From contig OZ020489.1 in NCBI GenBank assembly GCA_963971405.1, positions 8,308,001-8,372,000 of the forward strand: a stretch of 64,000 nucleotides of DNA, in the 5' to 3' direction. A model generated the notes under the pieces. That model saw nothing but the letters and a program-made list of their open reading frames with translations, ran no database searches and was not told the origin of the DNA. The DNA comes from Psococerastis gibbosa. Its lineage: Eukaryota; Arthropoda; Insecta; Psocodea; Psocidae. This document shows, piece after piece, positions 10,840 to 21,795 of the stretch; position 1 is the stretch's first letter, and the number at the start of each line of letters is the position of its first letter. The position numbers and the translations under genes are program-made.

Positions 10840-11095
10840 GTTTTTTCATAAACATGATGCATTAAATTGTTTGTATGCGATTTATCTTTTTATTTAAAAA
10901 AAATTATGAACAATAAACTTTCACGTAAATAGATCCTATGAAAAAACTACAAGAACAAAAATTAAAAATACCCTATTATATGATGCATCAAGTAGTTTTC
11001 TACAACTTCAATCAGCCAAATCTTTAATAACTTGCTTGGTTAATTAAATAAAAAATAAGAAGTATTAAATTTCGGGCTGCCTATTTTCTACTCTC
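10840..11095. mobile_element. Fold-back element, half copy
   Basis: Matches one arm of the 5325-5709 element (taataccctattatatgatg, tctacaacttcaatcagcc) up to 'cctattttcta'. The other arm is incomplete. Confidence 0.55.
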
Positions 11096-11903
11096 TTGAG
11101 CTGTTCCATTGACGATTTCCCAAGCTTTGGAATGGGATGAAAGGTATCAGCAGACAAAGGCATCCCTTTTATATATTTATATTTAAATGTCTGTCAATGT
11201 TTAGAAAATCTTTCTGGAAATTATTTCCGATGCATATTGCCCATGCTTTGGGTCACATCAGGCAAATCTACCTGTCCGATTTCCCTTTCATTTGCTAACA
11301 AGAAAAAAAAGGTAAAACCTAAAATTATTTTGCCCGAGTGCAATAAAAATTATTGGAAATGAAATGGAAAAACAACCCCTCAAAATCAGGATTTTCTGCC
11401 TCGTTACTTGTCAGGAGAAAAAATTTGGTAATTTGCGTCAGTATAAAATAGCTGATTTTGCAGATTGGACTAAATTTGATTTTCACTTAAGCCAAAACGT
11501 CAAAAATTTCCCAATACCAGAGGTAATAAGAAGTTGATTAAAGATTATGTTGGAGAAGAAATGAAAGGGGCTCTTGTGTTTTCAGCGATCGTTCTCTTTT
11601 TTTACTTTTTTATTTTGTATTTCCAACATTCCTCGAACGTCTTCTCCGGGCTTTCGTTCCCTCGCGTTCGTTCATCTTCTTTTGAATTTTGGAAATCCTT
11701 TATTTAAAGTTTACTGACAGTTTTTGATGGATTGCCTCTCTATTTCTCCATAAAGAAAAACCGCAGTATTATTTTGCCTTTATAACTTACAAGGCTATCA
11801 TTTGATTCCAAGGGTGTAAGGTTGATACTTGATTTTCATGTTTTATCTTGTGAAGTTTAACTAGCCACAAATAAATTCACTCTGTGTATCAACCATCATC
11901 ATT
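11096..11903. other. Intron sequence, nothing recognised
   Basis: No exon or repeat recognised on either strand. Confidence 0.5.
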
Positions 11904-11998
11904 ACTTATCTATTATAAATTAAGTTTAAATATGGTAGAGACTTATTAATGATGTCTGCTACCATATTACAATATAACTTAATTTATAATAGATAAGT
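11904..11998. repeat. 95-bp near-perfect palindrome (hairpin), TTA on both sides
   Basis: Arms acttatctattataaatt / aatttataatagataagt, continuing inward to atatggta / taccatat, with a loop of about 11 bases. TTA borders both ends, compatible with a tiny PIF/Harbinger-type element. Confidence 0.7.
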
Positions 11999-12784
11999 TA
12001 AGTATCTACATAATAGTCTCCTTAAAACAAAACAAACAAAAAATCACAAATGAAGTAAATTCGCCGGTGGAATTTACTTATTGTAAAATTAATTGGTTAA
12101 GACACTCATAACAAAGTTACTCTTACCTTCACCACTTTATATATGGATATATTGTACTATTTACTTATTATTATTTAAATGATTATTTGTTCTATTTATT
12201 AGTATGTATTTATATTTATCTTCGAAGGAAATATTTTTGTAAATATTTTTTTGGCTGATACAAAGTACCACAAATTATGATACTTTATTGTCTTACATAA
12301 CAAATGGTCAGTTTCTGAAAAGACTAGGAAATTCTTCAATAATTCTTATCCTGTCACAAACTTTTCTCGTTACTGCTCCTTCCACAATCCATTACAGATT
12401 TAGAAGTTCTAAAGTGCCTGTGAAAAGATTTCCGAGCTTGTAAAACAGGACCTGCCCAAAAACTTTTGGAAAATTTTACTTCCCCCAAATTTGATCAGAT
12501 TTCATTCGCCCGAATGAATGAATTGTTGGGGTATCTTTATCTTTATAATTTTGCAGTTTTAACTTTTTCGACCATCCAATTGGAATAAGGGAATTAATGA
12601 ATGTTCTAAGTGGTGTAGTTTGAAATATCAAAGACAAACAGGTCGTGACGAATATGGTGAAGAGGTGGACACCGCAGCAGGATGTTCATTGCTCAGATTG
12701 TTGATTTTGACATGTTGCTGAAAGTCAGAGGTTCCAACAGAAAACGCTGTATCTCCTCAAACTATGTCGATGGTTGTGATCGGA
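11999..12784. other. Intron sequence, nothing recognised
   Basis: No recognisable exon, RNA or repeat. Confidence 0.5.
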
Positions 12785-13160
12785 ATCGAAATGTACTTTT
12801 CATCAACGGCCTTACCATGTTGAATTCATTAGAGCGGAGAATGTTTCAAACTGCGGCAATTGATTCCATGAGAGCAGAACAACAGAACGGTAGTGTGCAC
12901 AGCGTTGGCAGGGGAACATGGTGGGGCATGATAATGCGCTGAGACTATACCATACAGTCTACGTGCGTGGCAAGAAATCCACTATAATCAGGAGGTCCAC
13001 CCTGTCAGACAACTCCATTTCTCCCGTGGTGAAAGAGTCTGCCCTTAGGTTGCCTTTCAAGTTAACAAAAAAGACTCACTCCCCCACCAGTTGACAGGGT
13101 TGCTTAAAGCAGAAATGCTGAAAGCAGGCGTTAGACATAACAACAACAACAACTTTACAT
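12785..13160 (-). repeat. Family E repeat, inverted copy with (AAC)n tail
   Basis: Reverse of the 9180-9555 copy; ends in (AAC)n at 13138-13153, which supports reading the family in this direction with a 3' simple-repeat tail. Confidence 0.7.
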
Positions 13161-13606
13161 CTAAATAGGGCTCTATATTAGACAGGTATTGTCATCCGCC
13201 ATTTTGAATCCATTTTAAGTCTGGTGTATAAGCCAAGCATTGGGTGTTTAACTATTTATTTTTGGAAATTTATCGTTGTTTATGTATTATTATTATTTAA
13301 AGAACCTACTACCAATTTGGGAGGTGTATAATAAAAAAAACACTAAAACGTGTTTTCGTTTTTTTCAATCTTTTACTTTCTTACAATACTTACCATTTAG
13401 GAAATATAGGATACAAAATGGCGGATGACAAAACCCGGGTATATAGTGCCTTACATCTAAATATTCGAACTGACCTTTATTAGTGGCTAGCTTTGGGGAG
13501 TCTCCCTTTGCCAGAAAATCCAATAAATCAAAATGAAAGGCGCCGCACTGCGCTTCTCCCATCCTCGCTTTAATTCAGTTACAAATGTGATAAGGGATAG
13601 ACTTAC
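13161..13606 (-). other. dunce intron end, unique
   Basis: Contains the donor side (GTAAGT at 13606-13601) of the upstream exon. The open frame at 13365-13562 (minus) runs into intron and has no recognised domain. Confidence 0.6.
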
Positions 13607-13700
13607 CCAAGAATGTGGAGCAGATATATTCCGAAATTTGATTCCCGCTTTTACTGGACTCGGAGAAGTGGCTCAGCTCTTTATTTAGCATACGTTTAAA
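13607..13700 (-). CDS. dnc: PDE4/dunce exon: second half of UCR2 (FKRMLN exon)
   Basis: Minus-strand exon of 94 bases: 31 codons, [19 protein letters not shown] then [12 protein letters not shown], plus one G that joins AT of the 5803-6014 exon to make Asp (STFLDKQQE). This is the most conserved part of UCR2, a helix that folds over the catalytic pocket. Acceptor TTGCTTACAG ends at 13701; donor TTGG|GTAAGT starts at 13606. In vertebrates this is the exon to which the unique first exons of supershort PDE4 isoforms are spliced in phase 0. Too short for ordinary ORF searches but unambiguous. Confidence 0.96.
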
Positions 13701-15570
13701 CTGTAAGCAAAAAGAAAGGAAATTGTTACAACAATTATTGAAATGTAGAGGAGCATTTCTGCTAATTTAACGGCTATTTTTGAAGTCTCTACGATCAACA
13801 TTTCCTGTGAAAATATACTTTGTACAAAAAAAGAAAGCGTAGTGTGTGTGTGTGTGGGGGGGGGGGGGGTATTACGATTTTCTCTTAATAGAAAAATAGT
13901 TGGGAAATGGAAATTTATTAATGGAGCATTCCACAGGTGAATAGGCTATGTCACATAAAAGTTTCCATTTAAGAACTTCATGGCAGTAAAAATGTATTTT
14001 AATTTCGTTACGCCATTTTAGACAGATTTTCTCATTTTTCTTGGCTTAGAGGCTTACACATGATTATGGAATATCGAAATTTCGTAAGAGAAGGCATCTT
14101 CATTTGGACCATGGGCAGAGAAATACATAATATTTATGTTATATATATATATATATATAATATTTTGTAAACAAAGAGGGGTGTTTTTGACGAAATTAAT
14201 AAATAATAATAATTAGTTCCTTCCTTATTCATTAATAATAATTCCTTAATCCTTAACTCCTCTAGATTTCCTGCTTTTAATTGTATGCTGTTTTTAAATC
14301 ATGGAGGCTGCTGCTCTGAAAGAGAAGTCTCTCGCCAAAACACTGATACAGGTTTTACAACCAGGATGTTCATCTGTAAACATGTATAGAATAGAATAGA
14401 ATAGAAAAATTTGTATTACATCACACAGCCGTAGCCCTTATGTGTATAAATATTACATAATGTAAAGCGAAAAAAACAACAACAACAAAAATTCCTACTG
14501 TTTATAGCCTATTGTAACTTCTTATTAAATAATTTAAATTTATAAAAAAACCTACCTAACTACCAAAGAACAACGTAATATATAAATATATCCTAACTAC
14601 CATTCTTACAATAAAATTTGGTTACGAGTTCCTCTGAATAATTCCAAGCTTTGCATAAATGGATCTAAGGTGTCATGATCATTTAGTAAATGAGTGAGCC
14701 TGTTTATTGGAGAATTTATGGCTACGTCAATCCTGTTTTGCGGCTGGTAAAATAAGTTAAAATTTCATGTTGGAAACTGGGGTACAATAAAATTTAGTTG
14801 TATATACAGTATATACAACATTTTGAACAGGAACGGGATAATTTTTACGGAAGTTAGTATTTCCTAAAATCTATATACCTTACATACTTGTACATACAAT
14901 TCATATACTACCTGACCACGATAGGATGGCACTTGGAACACTTTATTTATTCGATTTTTAATTATATAACATTTTTAACAGGGAGTGGTTTCAGAGGTCA
15001 TAAAACGAAAAGTCAAGAATTAATTTTCCGGAAATTGAACATTGGTCGCCGTTTCAATAGGTAGATAAGCCCTCTCCAGAATTAATAAAGCTGAGATTCT
15101 CATTGACGAATGTTACATTGAAATAATATAATTATAATTACAAAGGCTTTCCTGGTGGGAGTAAATGCTGAAACAGCAGAATCCGCGCTAAGTACCAACT
15201 CAGACTAACGCCATTACTCCGAACTCGACACAGCTGTATCATTCACTCATTCCTTTCTATGAATTTTGAATTCCATATAGAGTACTGTAGTCTTTGACAG
15301 TGCTCCATATAATCTGCTATATATCGTATATAAATTTCCCAACAAACCCCGTGAATTAAATGGGAAAGGGGGCGGCATTGTGGACGAGAAGGGAGGGGGC
15401 GGCGAGGGGGGGGGGGTTATCCTCTCATTCATGGTGGAAACCACTCCCGAACAAATCCTGAAAAAGGGGTGAATTCTCTTCCAGGAAAGTCGTCTTATTC
15501 TAATCCGATTTCATTTGACAGAATCAAAATATAACCCCCCCCCCCCAAAAAAAAAATCTACACCTAAGAA
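13701..15570. other. Intron sequence with simple repeats
   Basis: The preceding UCR2 exon (LDWCLDQLE region) was looked for and not seen. Contains (GT)n followed by a G-run at 13845-13870, (TA)n at 14141-14158, an (ATAGA)n-like stretch at 14386-14406 and C-runs near 15405-15545. Confidence 0.5.
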
Positions 15571-15724
15571 AAGAACCGGTCCGAGGAGTTTACTCGAACA
15601 TGTTTTCCAATTTATTAATTTTTGGGTTCCTGGGACCTCAAAACGTGTAAATCCGTTGAAATCTCGGAATCGAAAATTTCGACCATCACAAAGCTTTCCT
15701 TATACTACGTATAAATTGGAAAGC
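15571..15724 (-). mobile_element. Internally deleted Helentron-like element (154 bp)
   Basis: Has both ends of the 800-bp family (AAGAACCGGTCCGAG and the inverse of GCTTTCCAATTTAT), but the middle is gone. The junction lies near 15625. Confidence 0.75.
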
Positions 15725-15929
15725 AAAAACCACAGAGGAAAATGGATACCGGTAGGAAATACCTTTTTGAGAAAATAATTTTAACCACTACTTACACAAC
15801 AGATAACCATCTCCCATAAAATAATTGGTCAACATCCCCAAATACATAGAGGAAATTCCCATTAGGGACCCGCGTAAAAAAAATATAATTATTGTACCAT
15901 TATTGTATATATACATCGTCCTTGAAAAC

Positions 15930-16090
15930 GCTGAAGGGATGAGTTGGAAACTGACATTCGAGAGTTAGGAGCCCGTAGATGGTGAGGGTTGTACAAAACC
16001 GAGATGACTGGAGGAGTGTTGTTGAGCAGGCCAAAGCCCATCAAGGGCTATAGAGTCAGAAGAAGAAGAAGATGAAGAAGAAGAAGAAGA
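15930..16090 (+). repeat. Non-LTR retrotransposon 3' end with (GAA)n tail
   Basis: Degraded C-terminal segment (VQNRDDWRSVVEQAKAH, then QGL) and a (GAAGAA)n tail at 16058-16093. Same family as 3012-3235. Confidence 0.65.
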
Positions 16091-16178
16091 AGATTGTGTG
16101 TACATACATATGTCTTGGGCAACTAAACGCGCAGTTACTTCATGAAATGATCAAGATTGTTAAATCTTCTTCTTCAAG

Positions 16179-16400
16179 TTACAGCCAGCTGACCTGGTTG
16201 GCAGCAACACGTGGCATCGATGCCTCCACTCCCATCGATCCTGGCACCATGAACGTACTGGCGCCTACATCCTCCATCACTTGATGCAGATAATCCTTTC
16301 TTGGTTTCTTCCACGATGCAGTTGACGAAGTTCTCGTCTCGTAGCAAATGTACAATCCAGCGACCTCTTCTTGTACATAATTATGCAACCAGAGTTTTGC
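16179..16400 (-). repeat. Possible non-LTR ORF remnant
   Basis: Minus-strand frame with KPRKDYLHQVMEDVGA, resembling the basic, C-terminal 'GRPRK-(W/Y)--QV-ED' block of non-LTR polyproteins. No other support. Confidence 0.35.
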
Positions 16401-16464
16401 TTTCACTTATTCTGGCCAGCTCCTCCTCTTGGGTAACATTTATATAAATCACAATCAATAATCT

Positions 16465-17000
16465 ACGGGTAAAGGTTAATGACAATTGTAGTTGTTCGAT
16501 GACTTCCTCTAATGACTATTAACACAACAGGTAAGTCTGACTAATGAAAAAAAAATGTAAGTAGTATTACAAGTGCGTTCTAATCCTCGTTCCACAACCG
16601 CTATGTTATGAAAGTGTTCAGGTGAAAAATTCAAAAAAATTACAAGCTTTCGAAGAAAATTCACATATGAAATATTATTACTTCCGAAAACTCCGATGGA
16701 CCCCCCCCCCCTTCCGTTTTATATTCCATATAATTTTAGTTATATTACTATAAATACTGATATTACCTATGGTTAACATGGAAAAAAATTATAGTCTTAT
16801 TGTTCGCCAATTGCATTGTTGCAATAAAGTAATAAAGTTGCTATTCATTCATTCATCATGTGCATTAATACATTGTAGTTTTTTTATATATAGAATAGAA
16901 TATATATATATAATAATAGAATATATAGGATTGTAGTATTATATGGTATATATAACACTCACATTAAATTAACTTTGGTTGAAGAGGTAACCTCCTCGTT
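16465..17000. other. Intron sequence with AT microsatellites
   Basis: A short match to 958-1090 at 16465-16545, a C-run near 16700 and ATATAGAATA-type repeats at 16883-16930. Nothing coding recognised. Confidence 0.5.
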
Positions 17001-17116
17001 ATTACCGAAATTAGGGCTTGTGGTCCAGCGGTTAAGAGGACGCCCCGGTTAGGCGTAGATCGTGGGTTCGAATCCCGCCAAGCCCAGTTTTTTCCATATC
17101 TTCTAATTTCGGTAAT
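17001..17116. repeat. 14-bp perfect inverted repeat flanking the tRNA-like gene
   Basis: ATTACCGAAATTAG at 17001-17014 and its exact inverse at 17103-17116, enclosing the tRNA-like gene and its terminator. Confidence 0.85.
17014..17086 (+). tRNA. tRNA-like gene with complete cloverleaf arms and Pol III terminator
   Basis: 73 bases. A perfect 7-bp acceptor stem (GGGCTTG / CAAGCCC) and discriminator A. D arm GTCC/GGAC, anticodon stem ACGCC/GGCGT with loop CCGGTTA, T arm GTGGG/CCCGC with loop TTCGAAT. Box A TGGTCCAGCGG and box B GGTTCGAATCC match the consensus, and a T6 terminator starts at 17088. The anticodon would be GGT (Thr), but the residue before it is C instead of the nearly invariant U, and the D and anticodon stems compete for two bases. 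It may therefore be a tRNA pseudogene or a SINE head. A decayed relative is at 22090-22165. Confidence 0.5.
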
Positions 17117-17929
17117 GTGCATTAAACCGATTTCATAGAATAGTAGTCAGTTTGTTGAATAGACTGCTTTTTGAGAAAGCTTGAATTTTTATGAACATTT
17201 TCAACTGACTACTCTCATATCATTGCGGCTGTGGAATGAGAAACAATTAAGTTCGTCACAAATACACGGCCATTACTTGTCAACAATTTCAGATCTGTCC
17301 CTTAAAAAATATTTTAAAAACAATGTCAGTCTTTGAGTGACTTTCTTGATTACAACATTTCCTCTTAAACAGCAAAAAAAAAAATTTCCTTCTCATAATA
17401 TTCTATAGGGAAACAATATCTTTCAAATTAACGTACCGTACAGACAAAGTCCTTTTTTTTGCACAGAACACTGAAAGGAAAATCTCAAGGGACTGGTACT
17501 ATTCTTTTGTCCTTGAAAAAAAAAACAATATTTCCAAGTTATGCTGTAAGTTTTTATCATTTCGAAATTTCGATTAAGGATTGAGAAAACTGTTGTGCGC
17601 ATCAGTCAATAAGGTACTTAACTTGGAAGTTTATTGAAGGAGAACTTATAGGTACGGTTGCTGGAGATGGAGGAACTTGAGTTACTTCAGCAAAGTTCCA
17701 GCAATAAGTTATTTCATAACTTTATTTCCGTCATTCCGGTGAAATTTTACTTTGCTTCATGAGTGATTTGTTCTTGTTCGATATTGAAGAGCAAAAATTC
17801 CTTTATTTTGCGAAGCAGCTGGCAGTAGAGATGGTAGAGCTCATATTAAAGTACGGTATACGATTAAGGCTTTTATTGCATTCCTATTTTAAGAGTGTAC
17901 CGTACCCCAAATTCCTTTGTTTTTAGAGG
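17117..17929. other. Intron sequence, nothing recognised
   Basis: No exon or repeat recognised. Confidence 0.5.
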
Positions 17930-18189
17930 CCTCTTATTTTTTATTTAATTAACAAAGCAAGGTTTGAAATATTTGGCAAATTTAAGTTGTAGAAGACTAC
18001 TTCATACATCATATAATAGGATATTTTTAATTTTTGGTACAGTAGCTTTTCCATAAAAATGATTGAGGGCTAAAATTTGGGGTGTAGTAGGATACCATGA
18101 AAAAACAACAAAATCAAAAATGAATAATACCCTATTATATGGTGCATAAAGTAGTATGCTACAACATAAATGAAGCAATATTTTAATAA
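17930..18189. mobile_element. Fold-back element, truncated copy
   Basis: Matches the 5325-5709 family in both arms (tgtagaagactacttcata, taataccctattatatgg) and is cut at its right end by the Harbinger-type MITE starting at 18190. Confidence 0.65.
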
Positions 18190-18578
18190 GGCGCCCATTC
18201 CACCGACCGGCTAGGCCTATTTACAAAAACAGTGACGTGGTAGCAGACATTAAAGACTTAGGTGGCGTTTCCACTGACCTCGCATTCCAGATTGCAAATG
18301 ACATTGACGGAAATTAGAATTTTTCTTTTTATAGAAATCTATTATTTAAAATGTTTGTACTTAACATATCCCATGACGCCATTTTTTTAATTTTAGTTTG
18401 TTGGCTTGTGATTTTACTGTATGATCATTGATCAATTTTAACTATGGCATAGAGGAAAATAAACATTTCGGTCAATTCTGCAATGCGAGGTCGGTGGAAA
18501 CCCAGCCTAAGTCTTGAATGTCTGCTACCACGTCACCGTTTTTGTAAATAGCCCTAGCCGGTCGGTGGAATGGGCACC
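18190..18578. mobile_element. Harbinger-type MITE, TAA target duplication
   Basis: Long inverted repeats of about 70 bases starting GGCGCCCATTCCACCGACCG, flanked by TAA (18187-18189 and 18579-18581). The 3-bp TWA duplication is the mark of PIF/Harbinger elements. Sister copy 41173-41556. Confidence 0.85.
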
Positions 18579-18766
18579 TAACTGCCAATATCCTACGGGA
18601 CGTACACTCTTAAACGTTAGTATAAGGAATTCGATTATAAATACCTACTTAGTTTTGCATTTTATTAGACTTTTAGGTCTGTTTGCAAATAAATGATTAT
18701 TTATTTATTTTATTTAAACCTTTGTGATGGTTCGAGATTTCAATAGATTTTGAGGTCCCAGGAACC

Positions 18767-18930
18767 AGCAGCCTGATCGGGGCGTTTATAATACCGGTAT
18801 TTATTTAATCCACTGGTCAACAAGATAATTTTATAATGGAAAGTGCTATTCAAAATTTGTTTGTTTACAGTTATAATCCTAGGGTATTTATTTAACCCCG
18901 GTATTATAAGCGCCTCGATCAGACTGCAGG
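18767..18930. mobile_element. 164-bp MITE inside a Helentron-like relic
   Basis: Inverted ends AGCAGCCTGATCGGGGCG / CGCCTCGATCAGACTGC, followed inward by 'ttataataccgg' arms. Internal block 'tataatggaaagtgctattc' shared with 19203, 38058 and relics near 42730. Confidence 0.8.
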
Positions 18931-19202
18931 AGTTTTTACAAATTGTATGTCTGTTTGTCTATGCGTCTATTAGTGTGCAAACTACTCGGTGGATTTTGAT
19001 GAAATTTTGCATGTAGGTTCACAAAAATCATATCTGGGGACCATTTATTTTGGGCTAACTCAATTTTAGGGGATTTTACCCTCCACAAACTTAAAAAAAC
19101 GGGTAAATTTTTTTTCCCTTCAAAAACGGCTTTTTGTAAATTTACATTATATTGAAGTCGTTATTAATGTAAACCAAACCGCTTGCCCCTTAATAGTCTG
19201 GA

Positions 19203-19378
19203 GCAGCAGCCTGATTGAGGCTATTATAATACCGGGGTTAAATAAATACCCTAGGATTATAACTGTAAACAAACAAATTTTGAATAGCACTTTCCATTAT
19301 AAAATTATCTTGTTCACATTTTCATTACCAGGGGATTAAATAAATACCGGTATTATAATCGCCTCGATCAGGCTGCTG
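19203..19378. mobile_element. Second copy of the same MITE, opposite orientation
   Basis: Same ends as 18767-18930; internal block present as its inverse (gaatagcactttccattata). Slightly longer in the middle. Confidence 0.8.
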
Positions 19379-19560
19379 GGGGGCATTCATAATAAATGAA
19401 AAATTACTAAAAAAAAAAAATTCTCTGGAGCATTTTTCTCGATGCTTTCAGGTATGTTTTAGTTGTTACATAGAGTATTACCCGATCAGGTTGCTTTCCC
19501 AAACAATGACTTGGTTTTGTACAAAAAATTATTTCTTGAAGAAATGAAGTTAAAAAAGTT

Positions 19561-20342
19561 AAAAAAAAGTTAATTTCTTAAAGATTATTTGGGTTTTACT
19601 AATTCGGGTTGTCATAACAAGTTTTTCTAAAACTCTAAGTTATTGTTATTTTTTGTTGATTAAAATGAAGGATATTGGATTATTATAAATGTTGTGGTCA
19701 GCAAATAGCCCGAGATGTATCCACTAGGCTATTATTATTTATTAATGAAAACGGATAAGCACTAGCCAATAAATCAAAGCTTTGCGGAGGAAAACAAACT
19801 CAAAGCCAATAACTAATGGAAAATCCATAAACGATGTACTCAATGTGGGAAAGCAGCAAGCGAAAAAAAAAAAGTAAATAAACACAAAAAACTGCATCCT
19901 TTGAATCAGTTTATGCTGCAGCGGCGGCAGGGGCCTCATCAGTGGGGAGTTGGCAAGACAAAAATATTCGCGTCTCTCTTAGTCGGCCATTACTGTTGTA
20001 CTGCCATGGCAACCGGAATGTACGCAGCAGGAGAGGTTAAGGGCGGCGGGCTTTTGATTTGAAGATAACGGGACCTGTATCAAACAGACCTAGGTGAACC
20101 TTCCAATGGATCTGTCAATGGGCTACCTCAAACGGAAATGAAGGGTTTATTTAGTTTTGAGCCTCCTGACGATTTGGGGGTTTCTTTATCTTTGTTTTCT
20201 TTTTATTTGGTGTACGTACTTGTAGATATACATACGTGCATATCATAGGTATAAACCTAAGCCACCCACCACAAAGTATATTTAATATGAAGAATAGAGT
20301 AGAAAAATGAAAAATTTGGACATGACGGGATATAGCATAGAG
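19561..20342. other. Intron sequence, nothing recognised
   Basis: No exon or repeat recognised. Confidence 0.5.
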
Positions 20343-20825
20343 CAGGGTTATCAACCTTTTTTTTCGTGAACCACTAGATTATCTAATGATTTTCCGTGGA
20401 CCACCATGGCTGTAACAGGAAAATCGTCTAATTCGAGGACTTAGAGCCAGTATCGACTTCGATGGCCAGGTGGTAGCGTGCTTGTACATGTGCGAGTCTC
20501 TACACGCCATGCGATCGGAGACGTGTCGTTACTCGACGCAAGTACCTATTAGGTAACTTAGTGAGGCGACTGAAGAGGTCAATCGGATACATTCATTGAA
20601 TTGTTTAAAAAAAAATAATAATAATAATAAAATGTTCTTGCCTACAGTCACGTGCTAATATTTTATTCAATGTTTACGGCTGGTATCGATCGGATTTTAT
20701 ATCAGTGCCAAGACTTGCTGTATGTTATTTCAAATTTCCAATTAATTAGCTGTTTTATTTTCTTATTTCTGGAACACCTGATAGTATGTCCATGTGGTCC
20801 ATGGATCACAGGTTTCGAACCCCTG
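20343..20825. mobile_element. hAT MITE interrupted by SINE-B
   Basis: Ends CAGGGTTATCAACC and TTTCGAACCCCTG, flanked by GCATAGAG (20335-20342) and GCTTAGAG (20826-20833), an 8-bp duplication with one change. Homologous to 41995-42293. A plus-strand SINE-B occupies about 20455-20625. Confidence 0.8.
20455..20625 (+). repeat. SINE-B copy within a hAT MITE
   Basis: Head 'atggccaggtggtagcgtg', body 'cacgccatgcgatcggag', then an A/AAT-rich end. The uninterrupted state of the host MITE is seen at 41995-42293. Confidence 0.8.
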
Positions 20826-20831
20826 GCTTAG

Positions 20832-20954
20832 AGGATCGAGTGAAGCTTGGGTAAGGTGGGTTTGCAGTATAAGGAGAATATGAGAGAAGAATTACAAGAT
20901 CAACCAGTAGCGTCCATTTATAGATCAGATCTTTTTCAGAGGGCCCCTAGAGGT
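20832..20954 (+). repeat. Left member of a 125-bp direct repeat pair
   Basis: Shares 'gtgaag', 'gagaatatgag', 'gaagaattaca' and 'cagagggc-cctagaggttg' with 21666-21795. An (AATG)n run follows. Confidence 0.75.
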
Positions 20955-21129
20955 TGTGAATGAATGAATGAATGAATTATATTGGATACAGTAATACAAT
21001 ACAATTATAACTAAACTAAAAACACTTAACATGTAACATTTAACTTAGATAACACCAACAATATAAAAAATTAAAATGTACAAAACGAAATAAAATTGGC
21101 CCATTGTAAGAACAATCGGCCAAATTAAT

Positions 21130-21545
21130 TTACGCATTCCCCAGAAACTCATCAAGCGAATAAAACACACCCTCCACCAGGTAAATGCGTAATATTCGCC
21201 TGAACTCCCTAGCCTCCGAACGCAATCTCTTAATGTGGTCCGGTAACTGGTTGAACAGCAACCTTCCCTTTATTAGAATGAAATTGTCGGTGCCATGTCT
21301 TCGGGTTCGGGGAATGTGGAAGTCGATGTCGGCCCGCCGGCCGCCGGGTTTCACGGCCCGATATTTCTCCCACTCTTGTAAATAAAGTCGGCTTGTGCGA
21401 GGCAGTGCATTATGGCCGCTTCTATGTACATGGAGGGAGCAGTAAGAATTTCGAGGTCTTTAAAGACTTGCCTACATGACTCCCTCCATTTAAGACCGGA
21501 TATAATTCTAACAGCACGCTTCTGCATGACCAATATTTGACCAAT
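21130..21545 (-). pseudogene. jockey/CR1-like reverse transcriptase, C-terminal fragment, frameshifted
   Basis: Minus-strand pieces in two frames: MQKRAVRIISGLKWRESCRQ, LEILTAPSMYIEAAI, then DNFILIKGRLLFNQLPDHIK and YLVEGVFYSLDEFL. This follows the order of the C-terminal region of jockey/CR1-type polymerases (QKRA-RII-, ESCR--F, -ILT-PSLYI, LFN-LP--IK, FY---EFL). The catalytic YxDD core is absent. A frameshift lies near 21355 and the start is missing, so it is a dead copy. It lies between two 125-bp direct repeats. Confidence 0.75.
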
Positions 21546-21665
21546 ATTTCCCCAATATGATCCCTAATACGCCCGATGACATGGAAGGATTTCGGTGACA
21601 AAGACCCGCCTGCCCTGAAGCTGAAATACTGAAAAATGGACCACATGTTAGGAACTCCTGGCATT

Positions 21666-21795
21666 GAGGATCCAGTGAAGTCTGGACAAGGCGGGCTTGT
21701 AGTATATGGAGAATATGAGGGAAGAATTACAGGATCGACTAGGAGCGTCCATTTACAGGTCAGATCTGTTTCAGAGGGCTCCTAGAGGTTGTGAT
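21666..21795 (+). repeat. Right member of the 125-bp direct repeat pair
   Basis: About 85% alike by eye to 20832-20954; the shared end 'cctagaggttgtga' is followed here by a hAT-type MITE. Confidence 0.75.

Larger units (their letters stand above)
18716..19560 (+). mobile_element. Old Helentron-like element carrying two younger MITEs
   Basis: Degenerate copy (18716-18766, 18931-19202, 19379-19560) with the 'actcggtggattttgatg' and 'agtctgg...ggg' blocks, interrupted by two copies of one MITE in opposite orientation. Confidence 0.75.

Noticed and set aside
13365..13562. Minus-strand ORF next to the UCR2 exon
   Set aside because: It lies in the intron after the GTAAGT donor and has no recognisable domain; the real exon is at 13607-13700 in another position.
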